A DNA stretch of 24,975 nucleotides from CAYSLU01 sp964431965 (GCA_964431965.1 CAYSLU010000082.1:1-24975), one strand, 5' to 3'; shown: positions 14,601 through 22,076, counted from the stretch's first letter. Notes: generated by a model from the sequence alone, not told the origin. Made by a program: numbers and translations.

Positions 14601-14679
14601 GAACCAGAGAGGGTTCACCGCGGAAGGTGCAGAGTTTGCAGAGGGTTTCAGCTCCGTGGCTTCGGAGTCGCAGCGGTGA
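14601..14679 (+). repeat. Repeat-like spacer with nested dyads before the second SDR
   Basis: GAACC (14601-14605) and GGTTC (14612-14616) form a small hairpin, and TCACCGC (14615-14621) pairs with GCGGTGA (14673-14679) over a longer range. The stretch 14612-14644 consists of AGAG/CAGAG words (TGCAGAG, TTGCAGAGG) unlike the surrounding coding DNA. This resembles a class of dispersed intergenic words I associate with many environmental genomes; that link is from memory. It overlaps the ribosome site of the next gene. Confidence 0.4.
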
Positions 14680-14687
14680 GGTTCCCG

Positions 14688-15458
14688 ATGAGACAGAATT
14701 CGACGAGCGATCTATCCGGGCGGGTGGCATTGGTTACCGGCGCGGGGACGGGGATTGGGCGGGCGACGGCTCAGCTGCTGGCGGCGCACGGCGCGTTCGC
14801 CGGCATACACTTTCGCTCCAGCTCGGCCGGAGCGGAGGCGGCGCTGGCGGCGATCCGCGCGGGCGGCGGCGACGGGATGCTGCTCCGCGGCGACTTGACG
14901 GATGAGGCGGCGGCGAACCGGGTGGTGGACGAGCTGGTCGCGCGCGCCGGCCGCCTGGACATCCTGGTGAACAACGCCGGGTCGCTGATTCGCCGGAGCC
15001 GGATCGAGGACTGCACGCTCGACCTCTGGCGCGAGGTGCTGGACGCCAATCTCACGAGCGCGTTTCTGGTCACGCGTCGCGCGATCCCGCACCTCCGCAC
15101 GAGCGGGCGAGGCGCCATCGTGAACAACCTCTCGCTCTCGGTGCAGACCGGCGGTGCGAACGGCGGCGGGGCCTATGGGATCGCGAAGGGCGGGCTGCAG
15201 GTGATGACTCGGACGCTGGCGCGGGAGCTGGCCCCGGAGGTCCGCGTGAATGCCGTGATGCCGGGTGTGATCGAGACCCCGCACCACGAGCAGTTCACGA
15301 CGGCCGAGCGGATGGCGCAGTACGCCGCCGAGACGCCGCTCAAGCGCAACGGCCGGCCGGCTGAAGTGGCGGAGGCCATCCTGTTTCTCGCGAGCGACGC
15401 CTCGAGCTTCATGAACGGCGCCCTCCTGGACATCAGCGGCGGACGGTTCTTGCGCTGA
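14688..15458 (+). CDS. SDR-family oxidoreductase (second)
   Basis: 256 residues from the ATG at 14688, with GAGG 6 bases upstream. It is a textbook classical SDR: TGAGTGIG (17-24), DL (69-70), NNAG (95-98), Asn121, a Ser in NNLSLS (146-151), Tyr163 and Lys167 (YGIAK), and a PGVIETP segment after the active site. The lack of an acidic residue after strand two (IHFRSS) suggests NADP. It is closest in style to FabG/glucose-dehydrogenase-type SDRs. It follows the cluster after an 89-base spacer with repeat-like words, so it may be a later addition or separately expressed. It is the last plus-strand gene before a 489-bp gene-free stretch. Confidence 0.93.
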   Translation: MRQNSTSDLSGRVALVTGAGTGIGRATAQLLAAHGAFAGIHFRSSSAGAEAALAAIRAGGGDGMLLRGDLTDEAAANRVVDELVARAGRLDILVNNAGSLIRRSRIEDCTLDLWREVLDANLTSAFLVTRRAIPHLRTSGRGAIVNNLSLSVQTGGANGGGAYGIAKGGLQVMTRTLARELAPEVRVNAVMPGVIETPHHEQFTTAERMAQYAAETPLKRNGRPAEVAEAILFLASDASSFMNGALLDISGGRFLR

Positions 15459-15523
15459 GTGCGTCCGGCCTGCGCGATGAAAGATAGCGCGACGGATTGG
15501 GCCGAAGGCGGGCGCGTGATCTC

Positions 15524-15597
15524 GGCCCATCTGCTGCGTTGTCGCGGGCGGCGCGGACAGGAGTCCAGCGCCACCCGCGACGCCTTGCATCTGGGCC
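15524..15597. repeat. Large imperfect palindrome
   Basis: Arm 15524-15548 starts GGCCCATCTGCTGCG and ends TCGCGGG; arm 15574-15597 starts CCCGCGACGCC and ends ATCTGGGCC. The outer 6 bases (GGCCCA/TGGGCC) and inner 7 (CGCGGG/CCCGCG plus flank) pair exactly, with a partly paired middle. The loop is 25 bases. It resembles palindromic repeats found at gene ends in many environmental bacteria (from memory). Confidence 0.6.
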
Positions 15598-15768
15598 AAG
15601 CTGACGCGTCCGCGTTCGGACCCCTCGCAGACTCGGGGCGACCCAATCCGCCGCGCGGTTCGCCCGTTCCATCGCGGACTCGGAACGGTGGGTCAGGGAT
15701 TGCCCTGGTCTTTGAAATGACGACGGACGGGACGAAGCCCGTTCCGCCATTGAGCGGAACTCACTCCT

Positions 15769-15792
15769 GGAGGGCCGACCTCCGTGTCGGCC
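15769..15792 (+). repeat. GGAGGGCCGAC hairpin repeat
   Basis: GGCCGA (15773-15778) and TCGGCC (15787-15792) form a perfect stem around CCTCCGTG, preceded by GGAG. Similar GGAGGGnCGACCTCCGTGTCGnCC words recur, in my memory, between genes of Verrucomicrobiota and Kiritimatiellota, which supports but does not prove that origin. It lies downstream of the second SDR. Confidence 0.5.
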
Positions 15793-15906
15793 GGGATCGG
15801 ATGCCCGAGCGTCAGACGCAACACCCACCCGAGGGAGTGCCCGCGGCCTCGCGGGCCGGATGCTGACGAACCGACCCCAAGAGCATGTCGTGCGCTGGGT
15901 CTTCGC

Positions 15907-15928
15907 GGGGCGCCGAGGCCGTCGCCCC
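15907..15928 (-). repeat. Second, oppositely oriented hairpin of the same style
   Basis: GGGGCG (15907-15912) pairs with CGCCCC (15923-15928). Read on the minus strand, the element starts GGAGGGGCGACGGCC, like the copy at 15769 (GGAG, stem, CC-rich loop, stem). It lies just downstream of the minus-strand URO-D gene, so each converging gene has one copy after its stop. Confidence 0.45.
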
Positions 15929-15947
15929 TCCCGCCACCGGATGCGGG

Positions 15948-17087
15948 TCAAATACCGCCCGCGGTGAGGCGCTTGGCTTCGTCGATCATGGCCCAGAGGT
16001 TTTCCTCGGGCGTCTCGCGGCCGACCTGGTCGCCGGTTCCGATGATCACGCGGCGGCTGCCCGCGAAGGCTTCCAGCACCTCCCGCACCTCGCGGCGCGC
16101 GTCGTCGGGCGTGCCGCGGATCAGCGTCTCAACGGTGTGGATGTTGCCGTTCATGGTGACGCGGCCGTCGAGCAGGCGCGCCACCTCGCGCAGGCCAGCC
16201 AGCCCCTCGACGTCCCCGCCCGGCGGACGCTCGAACGGGCAGACGCAGTCGATCGCGATCTCGGCGAACTCCGCGACGCTCTCCATGCAGCGGCCGTGGA
16301 AGTGGATGTGGAGGAGCCGCCCGTGCCGGTGGACGGCCTCCGCCACGGCGGCGATGACCGGCTTGTCCCATCGCCGCCAGAGAACCGGGCCTTCAAGAGA
16401 GTTGCAACTCCACGAGCAGCCGATGGCCAGGCTCTCGAAGGGGGTCCGCTCGCAGATGACCTCGGCTTTTCGCACCATGTGCTCGATATAGCGGCGCTGC
16501 AGGTCGAGCAGCTGGTCCTCGCGAAGGAGGAAGTCCTCGATGACCGCCTCGATGCCGCCTTCGCGGGCGCCGCCGATGTAGTCGAAGAAGGGGACCCCCA
16601 CCCATGCTTCGACGAGATAGGCATCGCCCACCTCGTTCCACGCGCGGATGAGGCCGTCAACGGGAAGCCCGGCCGGGTCGCCGAGCGTCAGGTGCTCGTA
16701 GGCCGGCATGTCGCGGTCGAAGTCCTTGATCGGGCGCTCGATGGTCCAGCTGGGCTCGTGCCGCTCGTAGCGCGTGGCGCTGCTGAGCGTGCCGAGGGGG
16801 GTCTTCGTGACCGTTCTCGACTCCAGCACGTCCGGCGTCACCCAGCGCTCCGCCGTCTCGTGTGTGGCCTCGGCGGGCACGCCGGCAAAGGCGGCGCCCC
16901 AGCCCTCGCAACCGAACTTCTCGAAGGTGGTCTTGAGCGCCAGGTGGAAGGGGACCTCGCGCTGGAACTGGATCATGTCCACGCCCAGCACCTTGGCCGG
17001 ATAGTAGTACCAGAACTCGGGCGCGATCGCGACGCGGTCGCTCGGAAGCCCGCGGTAGGCGTTGAGCATCCTTTCCTTTCCCGTCAT
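15948..17087 (-). CDS. Uroporphyrinogen decarboxylase (URO-D) family protein, probable methyltransferase-like
   Basis: 379 residues; the ATG (complement of 17085-17087) is 4 bases after the previous stop, with AAGGAG about 9 bases upstream inside that gene. The URO-D fold is supported by LLHIHFHGRC (258-267), MNGNIHTVETLIRGTP (312-327) and IIGTGDQVGRETPEENLWAMIDEAKR (348 on), which match the C-terminal barrel strands of the family. True HemE residues such as the N-terminal Arg-rich motif are absent. Corrinoid:CoM methyltransferases of the MtaA type carry a zinc HxC motif at the HIH position; here it is His260-x-His262-x-His264, with Cys267 and Cys281 nearby. It probably handles methyl groups, but the substrate is unknown. 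It is the last gene of a minus-strand operon. Confidence 0.85.
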   Translation of the reverse strand: MTGKERMLNAYRGLPSDRVAIAPEFWYYYPAKVLGVDMIQFQREVPFHLALKTTFEKFGCEGWGAAFAGVPAEATHETAERWVTPDVLESRTVTKTPLGTLSSATRYERHEPSWTIERPIKDFDRDMPAYEHLTLGDPAGLPVDGLIRAWNEVGDAYLVEAWVGVPFFDYIGGAREGGIEAVIEDFLLREDQLLDLQRRYIEHMVRKAEVICERTPFESLAIGCSWSCNSLEGPVLWRRWDKPVIAAVAEAVHRHGRLLHIHFHGRCMESVAEFAEIAIDCVCPFERPPGGDVEGLAGLREVARLLDGRVTMNGNIHTVETLIRGTPDDARREVREVLEAFAGSRRVIIGTGDQVGRETPEENLWAMIDEAKRLTAGGI

Positions 17088-17091
17088 GCCG

Positions 17092-18156
17092 TCACGCTCC
17101 TTTGGTTCCGGCCAGGATGGCGTCGGCCCAGAGATCCGCCATCAGCCGCATGCCGTCCACATTCGGGTGGACCGGGTCGGCGCCGTACCAGCGGGCCCTG
17201 TCGCGCGCGAACGCGGCGTAGAAGTCGGGGCCGGCCTGCACGCCAAGCGATGAGCGGATGCGGTCGATCTCGGCCACGTAGGCGGCCAGGAGCTCGGGTG
17301 CACCCGGCCAGTAATCATAGCTGGGGCGCGCCACGAAGATGCGGCTGGCATCGGCGCCGTAGTCCCTCTGGAGCGATCCGATGATGGCGGACAGGCCGGA
17401 CGAGAAGTCGGCCGGGGATGTCCGGCCGCGCTCGTCATTGACCCCGAGGTGGATCAGCCAGAGCGTCGGTGCCAGCGCCCGGATACGGGCGCCCCAGCCC
17501 GTATCCGCGCGCATCATCTCTCCGTAGCTCGCGGTGGTGGCGCCGCCCCATCCTTCGTTGGCGACGAAGACGGGGCGGGCGAGGGCGTCGGCCAACCGGT
17601 CGTTCAGTCGGGTCATCCAGCTCTCGAAGCACGTGGTGCCCGGGCTGTGGCGGTGCGTGGTTGGCGAGTGCTGGGGAAAGTTACGGCCGTCGCGCGACAC
17701 GCTCTCGGGAGGGAACTGCGCCGCATTCAGGTCGGCGCCGCGTGCATAGCCGCGGCTCCAGTACCCCTCGGTGAGGCTGTCGCCAATGGCCGCCACGACG
17801 AGCCCGATTCCGATGCGGGATATCTCGACTGGACCGGGCCGTCCCGGCGCGTGCGCTCGGAGCGTGTATTCGGCCGGTGCGAGCCCGGCGAAGGTGTGGC
17901 TCGGCCGGGCGGGCTCAAGCCGCCCCCGGGCCACAGCCGGTCCGGACGGCGCGAGCAGCTCGAGGTCGAGCGAGAGGGCGGGCCCGGCGGCGAAGTCACA
18001 GGCGACCGTCAGTTCGGGCTGGGACTGGATGTACGGGATCGTGTACGACCCCGCGACATCCCGGATCCGTCGCAGGAGCGGGCCGCCCTCCGCCGGGGCC
18101 GCCGCTGGCCCGATGTGGAGCGGGGGCAGAGCCGTCTCTGGCGACGCGGGGGTCAT
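17092..18156 (-). CDS. SGNH/GDSL-type esterase or lipase with N-terminal beta domain
   Basis: 354 residues from the ATG complementary to 18154-18156, which overlaps the stop of the upstream gene (ATGA). Residues about 30-115 look like a beta-sandwich (alternating short strands, LSLDLELLAP, HTFAGLAPAEYTLRAHAPG). The catalytic domain follows: GDSLTEG (125-131, Ser127), NEGWGGATT (200-208, block II Gly), LGVNDERG (237-244, block III Asn) and DPVHPN (327-332, Asp327 and His330). All four SGNH residues are therefore present. No signal peptide is visible, so it is likely cytoplasmic. Family members remove acetyl or other acyl groups from sugars or lipids. Its place between two URO-D genes is unusual. 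Confidence 0.9.
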   Translation of the reverse strand: MTPASPETALPPLHIGPAAAPAEGGPLLRRIRDVAGSYTIPYIQSQPELTVACDFAAGPALSLDLELLAPSGPAVARGRLEPARPSHTFAGLAPAEYTLRAHAPGRPGPVEISRIGIGLVVAAIGDSLTEGYWSRGYARGADLNAAQFPPESVSRDGRNFPQHSPTTHRHSPGTTCFESWMTRLNDRLADALARPVFVANEGWGGATTASYGEMMRADTGWGARIRALAPTLWLIHLGVNDERGRTSPADFSSGLSAIIGSLQRDYGADASRIFVARPSYDYWPGAPELLAAYVAEIDRIRSSLGVQAGPDFYAAFARDRARWYGADPVHPNVDGMRLMADLWADAILAGTKGA

Positions 18157-19415
18157 GCCAGGCGATCGATCTCCTCGCGGGCGATCGCGACCCAGCGGGG
18201 GAGGCGCTGCGGCTCGTTGTTGAGGGTGTGGACATCCTTCATGATCAGCTCGACCCGGACCCCGCGCGTGGCCTCGAGCGTGCGCCGGATGTCCTGCCGG
18301 ATCGCGCCCTCGTCGAAGACCGACGTGCTGATCAGCGTGGGGTTCGGCTTCCGCGAGAAGACGTAGCGCGATCCGAACTCGCGCGCGAGCGCCTCCTCGT
18401 CGGCCCACGGCGATACGGAGACGCGCGCCAGGTTGGGCATGCGGCGCAGCACGTGCCAGCGGGTATGCACCGGCTCGCAGCAGCCGTAGTAGATGCGCCC
18501 GAAGCGCTCGGCGATGGCCATCTGGTAGGGGAAGATGAACTCCTCGAACTGGTCGGGCCCGACGCCGACGGTCTCCTGCGATTCGAGCAGGAGCCAGAGG
18601 TCGCGCGTGCGGGCGGGTGCACCGGAAGGAAGGCCGGGGGCCGGCAAATCGCGTGTATACCCCATCGAGCCCGAGCCGATGTAGTCGTTCTCGTTGTTCA
18701 GCGTCAGCACGCCGGCCGCCTCCAGCTGGGCGGCGTAGCCGATGTGGTCGTCGCGGAGGAAGGCCATCAGCCGATGCAGCCCGGCGGGGTTGTCGTACAT
18801 GGCCATCATCAGCGGCTCGAGGCCGATCAGGTCGATGGCCACGATGGTCATGCCCATGGTCCACCAGTATCCCCCGCGGATGCGGACGGGGAGGATGCCC
18901 GCGAAGATCTCGCTCAGACGCTCCGCGCCCGCGAGCGTGGCCTCGCGGTCAACGGTTACCTGTCGGGGGCGGAGCCGCTCGAGGTCGCGGTCGAGGTCGG
19001 CGAGGGCGGGCTCCCAGCGGCGGGCGCCGAGCCGCCCGTCGTTGTCGGCGTGCTGGGGCACAGCCTGGACGCCATAGCCGGTCGACTGCACGGTCCAGCC
19101 GGTCTGGATGAACGGCTCGATGACGTGGTCGTCGCGAAGCACGTCGAACTGGTAGAGCTCCATGCGGAGGCCGTACTCGAGGCGCCGCGCCCACGGATCC
19201 GAGCACTGGCAGACCGAATCGGGGAATGCCTCCGCGCGCACCCCGCCGACCTCGGCGAGGACCATGGGACGGCTACCGGCGGAGCCGGCGTCGTGGCGGA
19301 GCCACAGCTCGCGCCGCTGCAGGTTGTCGGGGTGAGCGGCCGCGGCGGCCTTGCGGCGGGCGAGGTCGCGGAGGATGGCCAGGTCGGAGGCGGAGAGTGC
19401 GGGCGATTCGTTCAT
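18153..19415 (-). CDS. URO-D/MetE-superfamily protein (distinct subfamily with GCCE motif)
   Basis: 420 residues. No strong ribosome site precedes the ATG (complement of 19413-19415), and the upstream spacer is 42 bases. The C-terminal barrel has the pattern RIYYGCCEPVHTRW (307-320), RMPNLARVSVSPWADEEALAREFG (325-348) and YVFSRKPNPT (351-360). I recognise this from proteins annotated as 'uroporphyrinogen decarboxylase/cobalamin-independent methionine synthase family' in anaerobes and PVC bacteria. The GCCE cysteines (312, 313) are candidate zinc ligands, as in methyl-transferring members. The N-terminal part contains FPDSVCQCSDPW (64-75) and HADNDGRLG (122-130). Likely role: methyl or one-carbon transfer, substrate unknown. 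It lies directly downstream of the NSS transporter and its small subunit. Confidence 0.75.
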   Translation of the reverse strand: MNESPALSASDLAILRDLARRKAAAAAHPDNLQRRELWLRHDAGSAGSRPMVLAEVGGVRAEAFPDSVCQCSDPWARRLEYGLRMELYQFDVLRDDHVIEPFIQTGWTVQSTGYGVQAVPQHADNDGRLGARRWEPALADLDRDLERLRPRQVTVDREATLAGAERLSEIFAGILPVRIRGGYWWTMGMTIVAIDLIGLEPLMMAMYDNPAGLHRLMAFLRDDHIGYAAQLEAAGVLTLNNENDYIGSGSMGYTRDLPAPGLPSGAPARTRDLWLLLESQETVGVGPDQFEEFIFPYQMAIAERFGRIYYGCCEPVHTRWHVLRRMPNLARVSVSPWADEEALAREFGSRYVFSRKPNPTLISTSVFDEGAIRQDIRRTLEATRGVRVELIMKDVHTLNNEPQRLPRWVAIAREEIDRLA

Positions 19416-19457
19416 ATGTCAGTTACCCGGATTCCGGTGTCACGCGGCCGCTGGATT

Positions 19458-19640
19458 CTATGGGCGGCCGTTGCTGTGTGGCTCGCGCCGCTCGCGTTCC
19501 TCGATCTGTGCCTCAATGTCGATGGGAGCCGTCAGCTCGTCGCGCGGCTTGGCGCGAAGCGTGCGCCAGAGGGCGAACCCGGTGAGGCCCGCAATGGCGC
19601 CCCACGATGCGGCGAGCATGATCCATCCGGCGACTGTCAT
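19458..19640 (-). CDS. MetS-like small subunit of the NSS transporter
   Basis: 60 residues, one hydrophobic segment at about 5-25 (GWIMLAASWGAIAGLTGFAL), followed by a charged tail (RTLRAKPRDEL and IEAQIEERERREP). Its ATG overlaps the transporter stop by 4 bases, with GGGAGG upstream. Size, topology and position match the small subunit of the methionine/alanine NSS importer family (MetPS type), in which a one-helix protein accompanies a large symporter. The tail is longer and more acidic than usual. It should sit in the inner membrane beside the transporter. Functional assignment rests mainly on position and topology. Confidence 0.75.
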   Translation of the reverse strand: MTVAGWIMLAASWGAIAGLTGFALWRTLRAKPRDELTAPIDIEAQIEERERREPHSNGRP

Positions 19641-21238
19641 CGGGTCAGCCCTCCCACATCGGGCGCGCCCTCGCGGCGGCGCCAGGCGATCCGGATCAGC
19701 AGGCACCCGCCGGCCACGAGCGCGAGGCACAGCAGGCGGGTGCCCCAGACCCACGGCACCTGGTCCGGCGCGTACATGTCGGCCAGCGTGCCGTCCGGGA
19801 GCCGCCTCTTCAGGATCACGGTCTGCCAGCCGTCAGTGACGGCCCAGAAGATGAGGATGGCGGCGAGGTAGACCGGCGTGACGTAGGTTGTCAGGCGGCG
19901 GAAGAACTCCGGAATCCGTATGTCGGCTCCCTCATGCAGCTCCGTCCAGCCGCGCTTCGAGCCGAGCAGGAGCACGAAGAACAGGATCTCGATGAGCCCG
20001 AAGACGGGCAGCCCGAACGAGCTGAACCAGAAGTCGAGCTCGTCGATGACGCCGTTCCCGAAGATCGCGAGGTGGCACACGGCGAAGCAGAGGCCCGCGA
20101 TCCAGAGGATCGCGGTCTTGCGCCGGATGCCCAGCTCCTCCTCGAGGAAGGAAAGGGGGGGCTGGAGGAGCGAGATGGAACTGGTGATGCCGGCGATGAA
20201 GAGCAGGATGAACCAGTAGAAACCGAAGATCTCGCCGCCGGGCATCTGGTTGAAGATCAGGGGCATCGTGACGAACCCGAGCCCGAAGATCCCTCCGTCG
20301 GCCGCCGTGGCCGCGCCCGCGGGGCCGAAGAAGCAGACGGCCGCCGTGATCACGATCGAGCCGCCCATGATGACCTCGGCGAACTCGTTCATGGACGAGG
20401 CGGTGAGGGAGGAGAGCGCGATGTCCTGGCGCGATTTGACGTAGCTCGCGTAGGTCAGGATGACGCCGATGCCGACGGATAGCGTGAAGAAGATCTGCCC
20501 CGCGGCCTTGAGCCACACGGCGCCGCTGGCCAGGCGGCTGAAGTCCGGGTTCCAGATGAAGCCCAGCCCGGCCTGAACGTTCCATTCCGGGTGCGCGGCG
20601 AGCGGCGCCCCGAGCGTGAGCACCCGGATCATGAGGACGATGCCGGCGATGAACAGCAGGGGCAGCGCCAGCTCGCAGAACGCCTCGATGCCCCGGGCGA
20701 TGCCGCGGTAGATGACGACGAAGTTGAGGGCAAAGGTGGCGAGGAAGAAGGCGTAGGCGATTCCGATGCCGCCGAAGAAGCCGCCGGGCCCGCCCAGGAA
20801 GTTGCCGAAGAACTGCTTCATGACCGCCGGCTCGCCGACGGCCCGATACTTGCCGACGATGCTGAACGCGCTGTACGCCAGGGTCCAGGACTCCACGTAG
20901 ACGTAGTAAAACAAGATGCCGAGGGGGCCGAGGATGCCGAGCACGCCGAGATACTTCGCCCACGGCCGGCCGCCGGAGACGACGTGGAAGATGCCGGGTG
21001 CGCTGCCGTGGCCGTGGCGCCCGCCGAACCGGCCCATCGTCCATTCGATCCAGCACAGGGGCAAGCCGAGCAGGAGGAAGGCGATGAAGTAGGGGATCAT
21101 GAACGCGCCGCCCCCGTTCTGGGCGACGAGGCCGGGGAAGCGCAGGAAGTTCCCGAGGCCGATTGCGCTTCCGGCTACGGCCAGAATGATCCCGAATCGG
21201 GAGGCCCATCCCTCCCGCTGCGGCTGCCTGGATGTCAT
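19637..21238 (-). CDS. Sodium-dependent neurotransmitter-symporter (NSS/SNF) family transporter
   Basis: 533 residues, 11-12 hydrophobic segments. The family signature AGSAIGLGNFLRFP is at 22-35, followed by NGGGAF (41-46) and IPYFIAFLLLGLPLCWIEW. The later SMNEFAEVIMGGSI and GITSSISLLQPP regions are the unwound-helix segments typical of LeuT-like proteins. It should import an amino acid or related osmolyte with Na+ across the inner membrane. The linked MetS-like subunit makes methionine, alanine or a similar neutral amino acid a reasonable guess. It is the second gene of the minus-strand operon and is followed by the 60-aa subunit and the URO-D/SGNH genes, so the imported compound may be their substrate. 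Confidence 0.93.
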   Translation of the reverse strand: MTSRQPQREGWASRFGIILAVAGSAIGLGNFLRFPGLVAQNGGGAFMIPYFIAFLLLGLPLCWIEWTMGRFGGRHGHGSAPGIFHVVSGGRPWAKYLGVLGILGPLGILFYYVYVESWTLAYSAFSIVGKYRAVGEPAVMKQFFGNFLGGPGGFFGGIGIAYAFFLATFALNFVVIYRGIARGIEAFCELALPLLFIAGIVLMIRVLTLGAPLAAHPEWNVQAGLGFIWNPDFSRLASGAVWLKAAGQIFFTLSVGIGVILTYASYVKSRQDIALSSLTASSMNEFAEVIMGGSIVITAAVCFFGPAGAATAADGGIFGLGFVTMPLIFNQMPGGEIFGFYWFILLFIAGITSSISLLQPPLSFLEEELGIRRKTAILWIAGLCFAVCHLAIFGNGVIDELDFWFSSFGLPVFGLIEILFFVLLLGSKRGWTELHEGADIRIPEFFRRLTTYVTPVYLAAILIFWAVTDGWQTVILKRRLPDGTLADMYAPDQVPWVWGTRLLCLALVAGGCLLIRIAWRRREGAPDVGGLTR

Positions 21239-21268
21239 GGCGCCTCGTCCCCCGGCGGCGTGCGGTTC

Positions 21269-21925
21269 CTACCAGTCCGGCGTTCCGCCCTCGGCGAACC
21301 ACCTGGTGATGTAGTCGTAAATATCGTGAAGATGCGTGTTGGCGAACTGGAACGAGTCGAGCCCGAACGCGACCAGCAGTGCGGCGCAGACGGCGCGGGT
21401 GTAGAAGGCGTCCGTGACGAGGAAGAGGTAGTAGAGCGTGTACCCGGGAACGAACAGGCACAGCACGCCGTGGAAGAAGTCCTCGGTGAACGCCAGGCTC
21501 ATCACGTACAGGTGCATGAAGGCGACGCCCAGCATGCCCGCGTTGACGAGCATCTCGTGGTGCTGGGCGCCGAGCACCAGGCGGTACCGGGCAAACCAGA
21601 GCGCTCCGGCGAGGCCGACGAACAGAAGCCAGCTGAGCACGAGGACCATGCGATCGGTGGGCCCCTCGCGCTGGCGCCGGCGCCGGCGGCCCTCCGGGAA
21701 GCGGGCTAGGATGGCCGCCCGCTCCTGCGTCGTGGGCGCGCTCTGAGCCACCGGCTCCTCGTGGGCCCGAACGGTGAGCGAGCGGAGAGAGGGCCGGTCC
21801 GATGGCGTCCCCGTCCGCTGCAGGGGGGTGCCGCATCCGTCGCAGGCCAGGCCCGCCGCCGAGACGTACTCGGAGAGCGTCTTCTGAGCCCTGCACTTCG
21901 CGCATACTAGGACAATGTCGGCCAT
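21269..21925 (-). CDS. Zinc-ribbon, multi-pass membrane protein of unknown function
   Basis: 218 residues from the ATG complementary to 21923-21925, with CAGGAG about 7 bases upstream; longer in-frame starts would remove the ribbon from the N-terminus. It starts with a zinc ribbon: Cys8, Cys11, Cys28, Cys31 (CAKC and CDGC). A charged linker with a basic patch (EGRRRRRQREG, 78-88) follows, then four predicted membrane helices at about 93-112, 126-148, 152-172 and 175-190. The end is FANTHLHDIYDYITRWF. I do not recognise the family. Similar ribbon-plus-membrane proteins are common in PVC genomes. It is the first gene on the strand ahead of the NSS transporter, 30 bases before it, so they may be co-transcribed. 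The role is unknown. Confidence 0.75.
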   Translation of the reverse strand: MADIVLVCAKCRAQKTLSEYVSAAGLACDGCGTPLQRTGTPSDRPSLRSLTVRAHEEPVAQSAPTTQERAAILARFPEGRRRRRQREGPTDRMVLVLSWLLFVGLAGALWFARYRLVLGAQHHEMLVNAGMLGVAFMHLYVMSLAFTEDFFHGVLCLFVPGYTLYYLFLVTDAFYTRAVCAALLVAFGLDSFQFANTHLHDIYDYITRWFAEGGTPDW

Positions 21926-21997
21926 CGGATACTCCTGGCAGAGGTTAGAGCGTAGCGACACGCCGCGACAAGGGAAAACGGGCACTCGACACGGCGC

Positions 21998-22027
21998 TTG
22001 ACGCTGCGAGGGGTCTTTTGTCATAAG
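21998..22027 (+). promoter_or_regulatory. Candidate sigma-70 promoter for the epimerase operon
   Basis: TTGACG at 21998-22003 and CATAAG at 22022-22027 are spaced by 18 bases, with four of six -10 positions matching. The predicted start near 22034 leaves a 43-base leader before the ATG at 22077. It lies in the divergent region between the zinc-ribbon gene and the epimerase gene. I saw no clear operator. Confidence 0.4.
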
Positions 22028-22076
22028 CGGGCCTCTGTTTTGACGAGTGGCATGGCGCGACGGGAAAGGACCAGCG

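Larger units (their letters stand above)
15459..15947. other. Gene-free 489-bp stretch between convergent genes, rich in inverted repeats
   Basis: Reading frames here have no ribosome site, family resemblance or consistent codon pattern, so I call no gene. The stretch holds a large dyad (15524-15597) and two GGAGGG-type hairpins in opposite orientation (15769-15792 and 15907-15928), listed separately. The rest shows further short GC-rich dyads only. It probably works as a double terminator region and collects repeat elements. Confidence 0.6.

Noticed and set aside
15459..15866. Possible small gene (135 codons) in the gene-free stretch
   Set aside because: It spans two inverted repeats, has no ribosome site and shows no protein-like pattern; it is most likely a non-coding frame.
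15948..17087. True HemE (haem biosynthesis) for the URO-D protein
   Set aside because: It lacks the HemE N-terminal arginine motif, and the operon holds no other haem gene; the barrel motifs match the methyl-transfer branch better.
17877..19871. Plus-strand open frame of 664 codons opposite the SGNH and URO-D genes
   Set aside because: Its low-complexity Arg/Gly/Ala-rich content and position opposite four well-supported genes mark it as a shadow of high GC.
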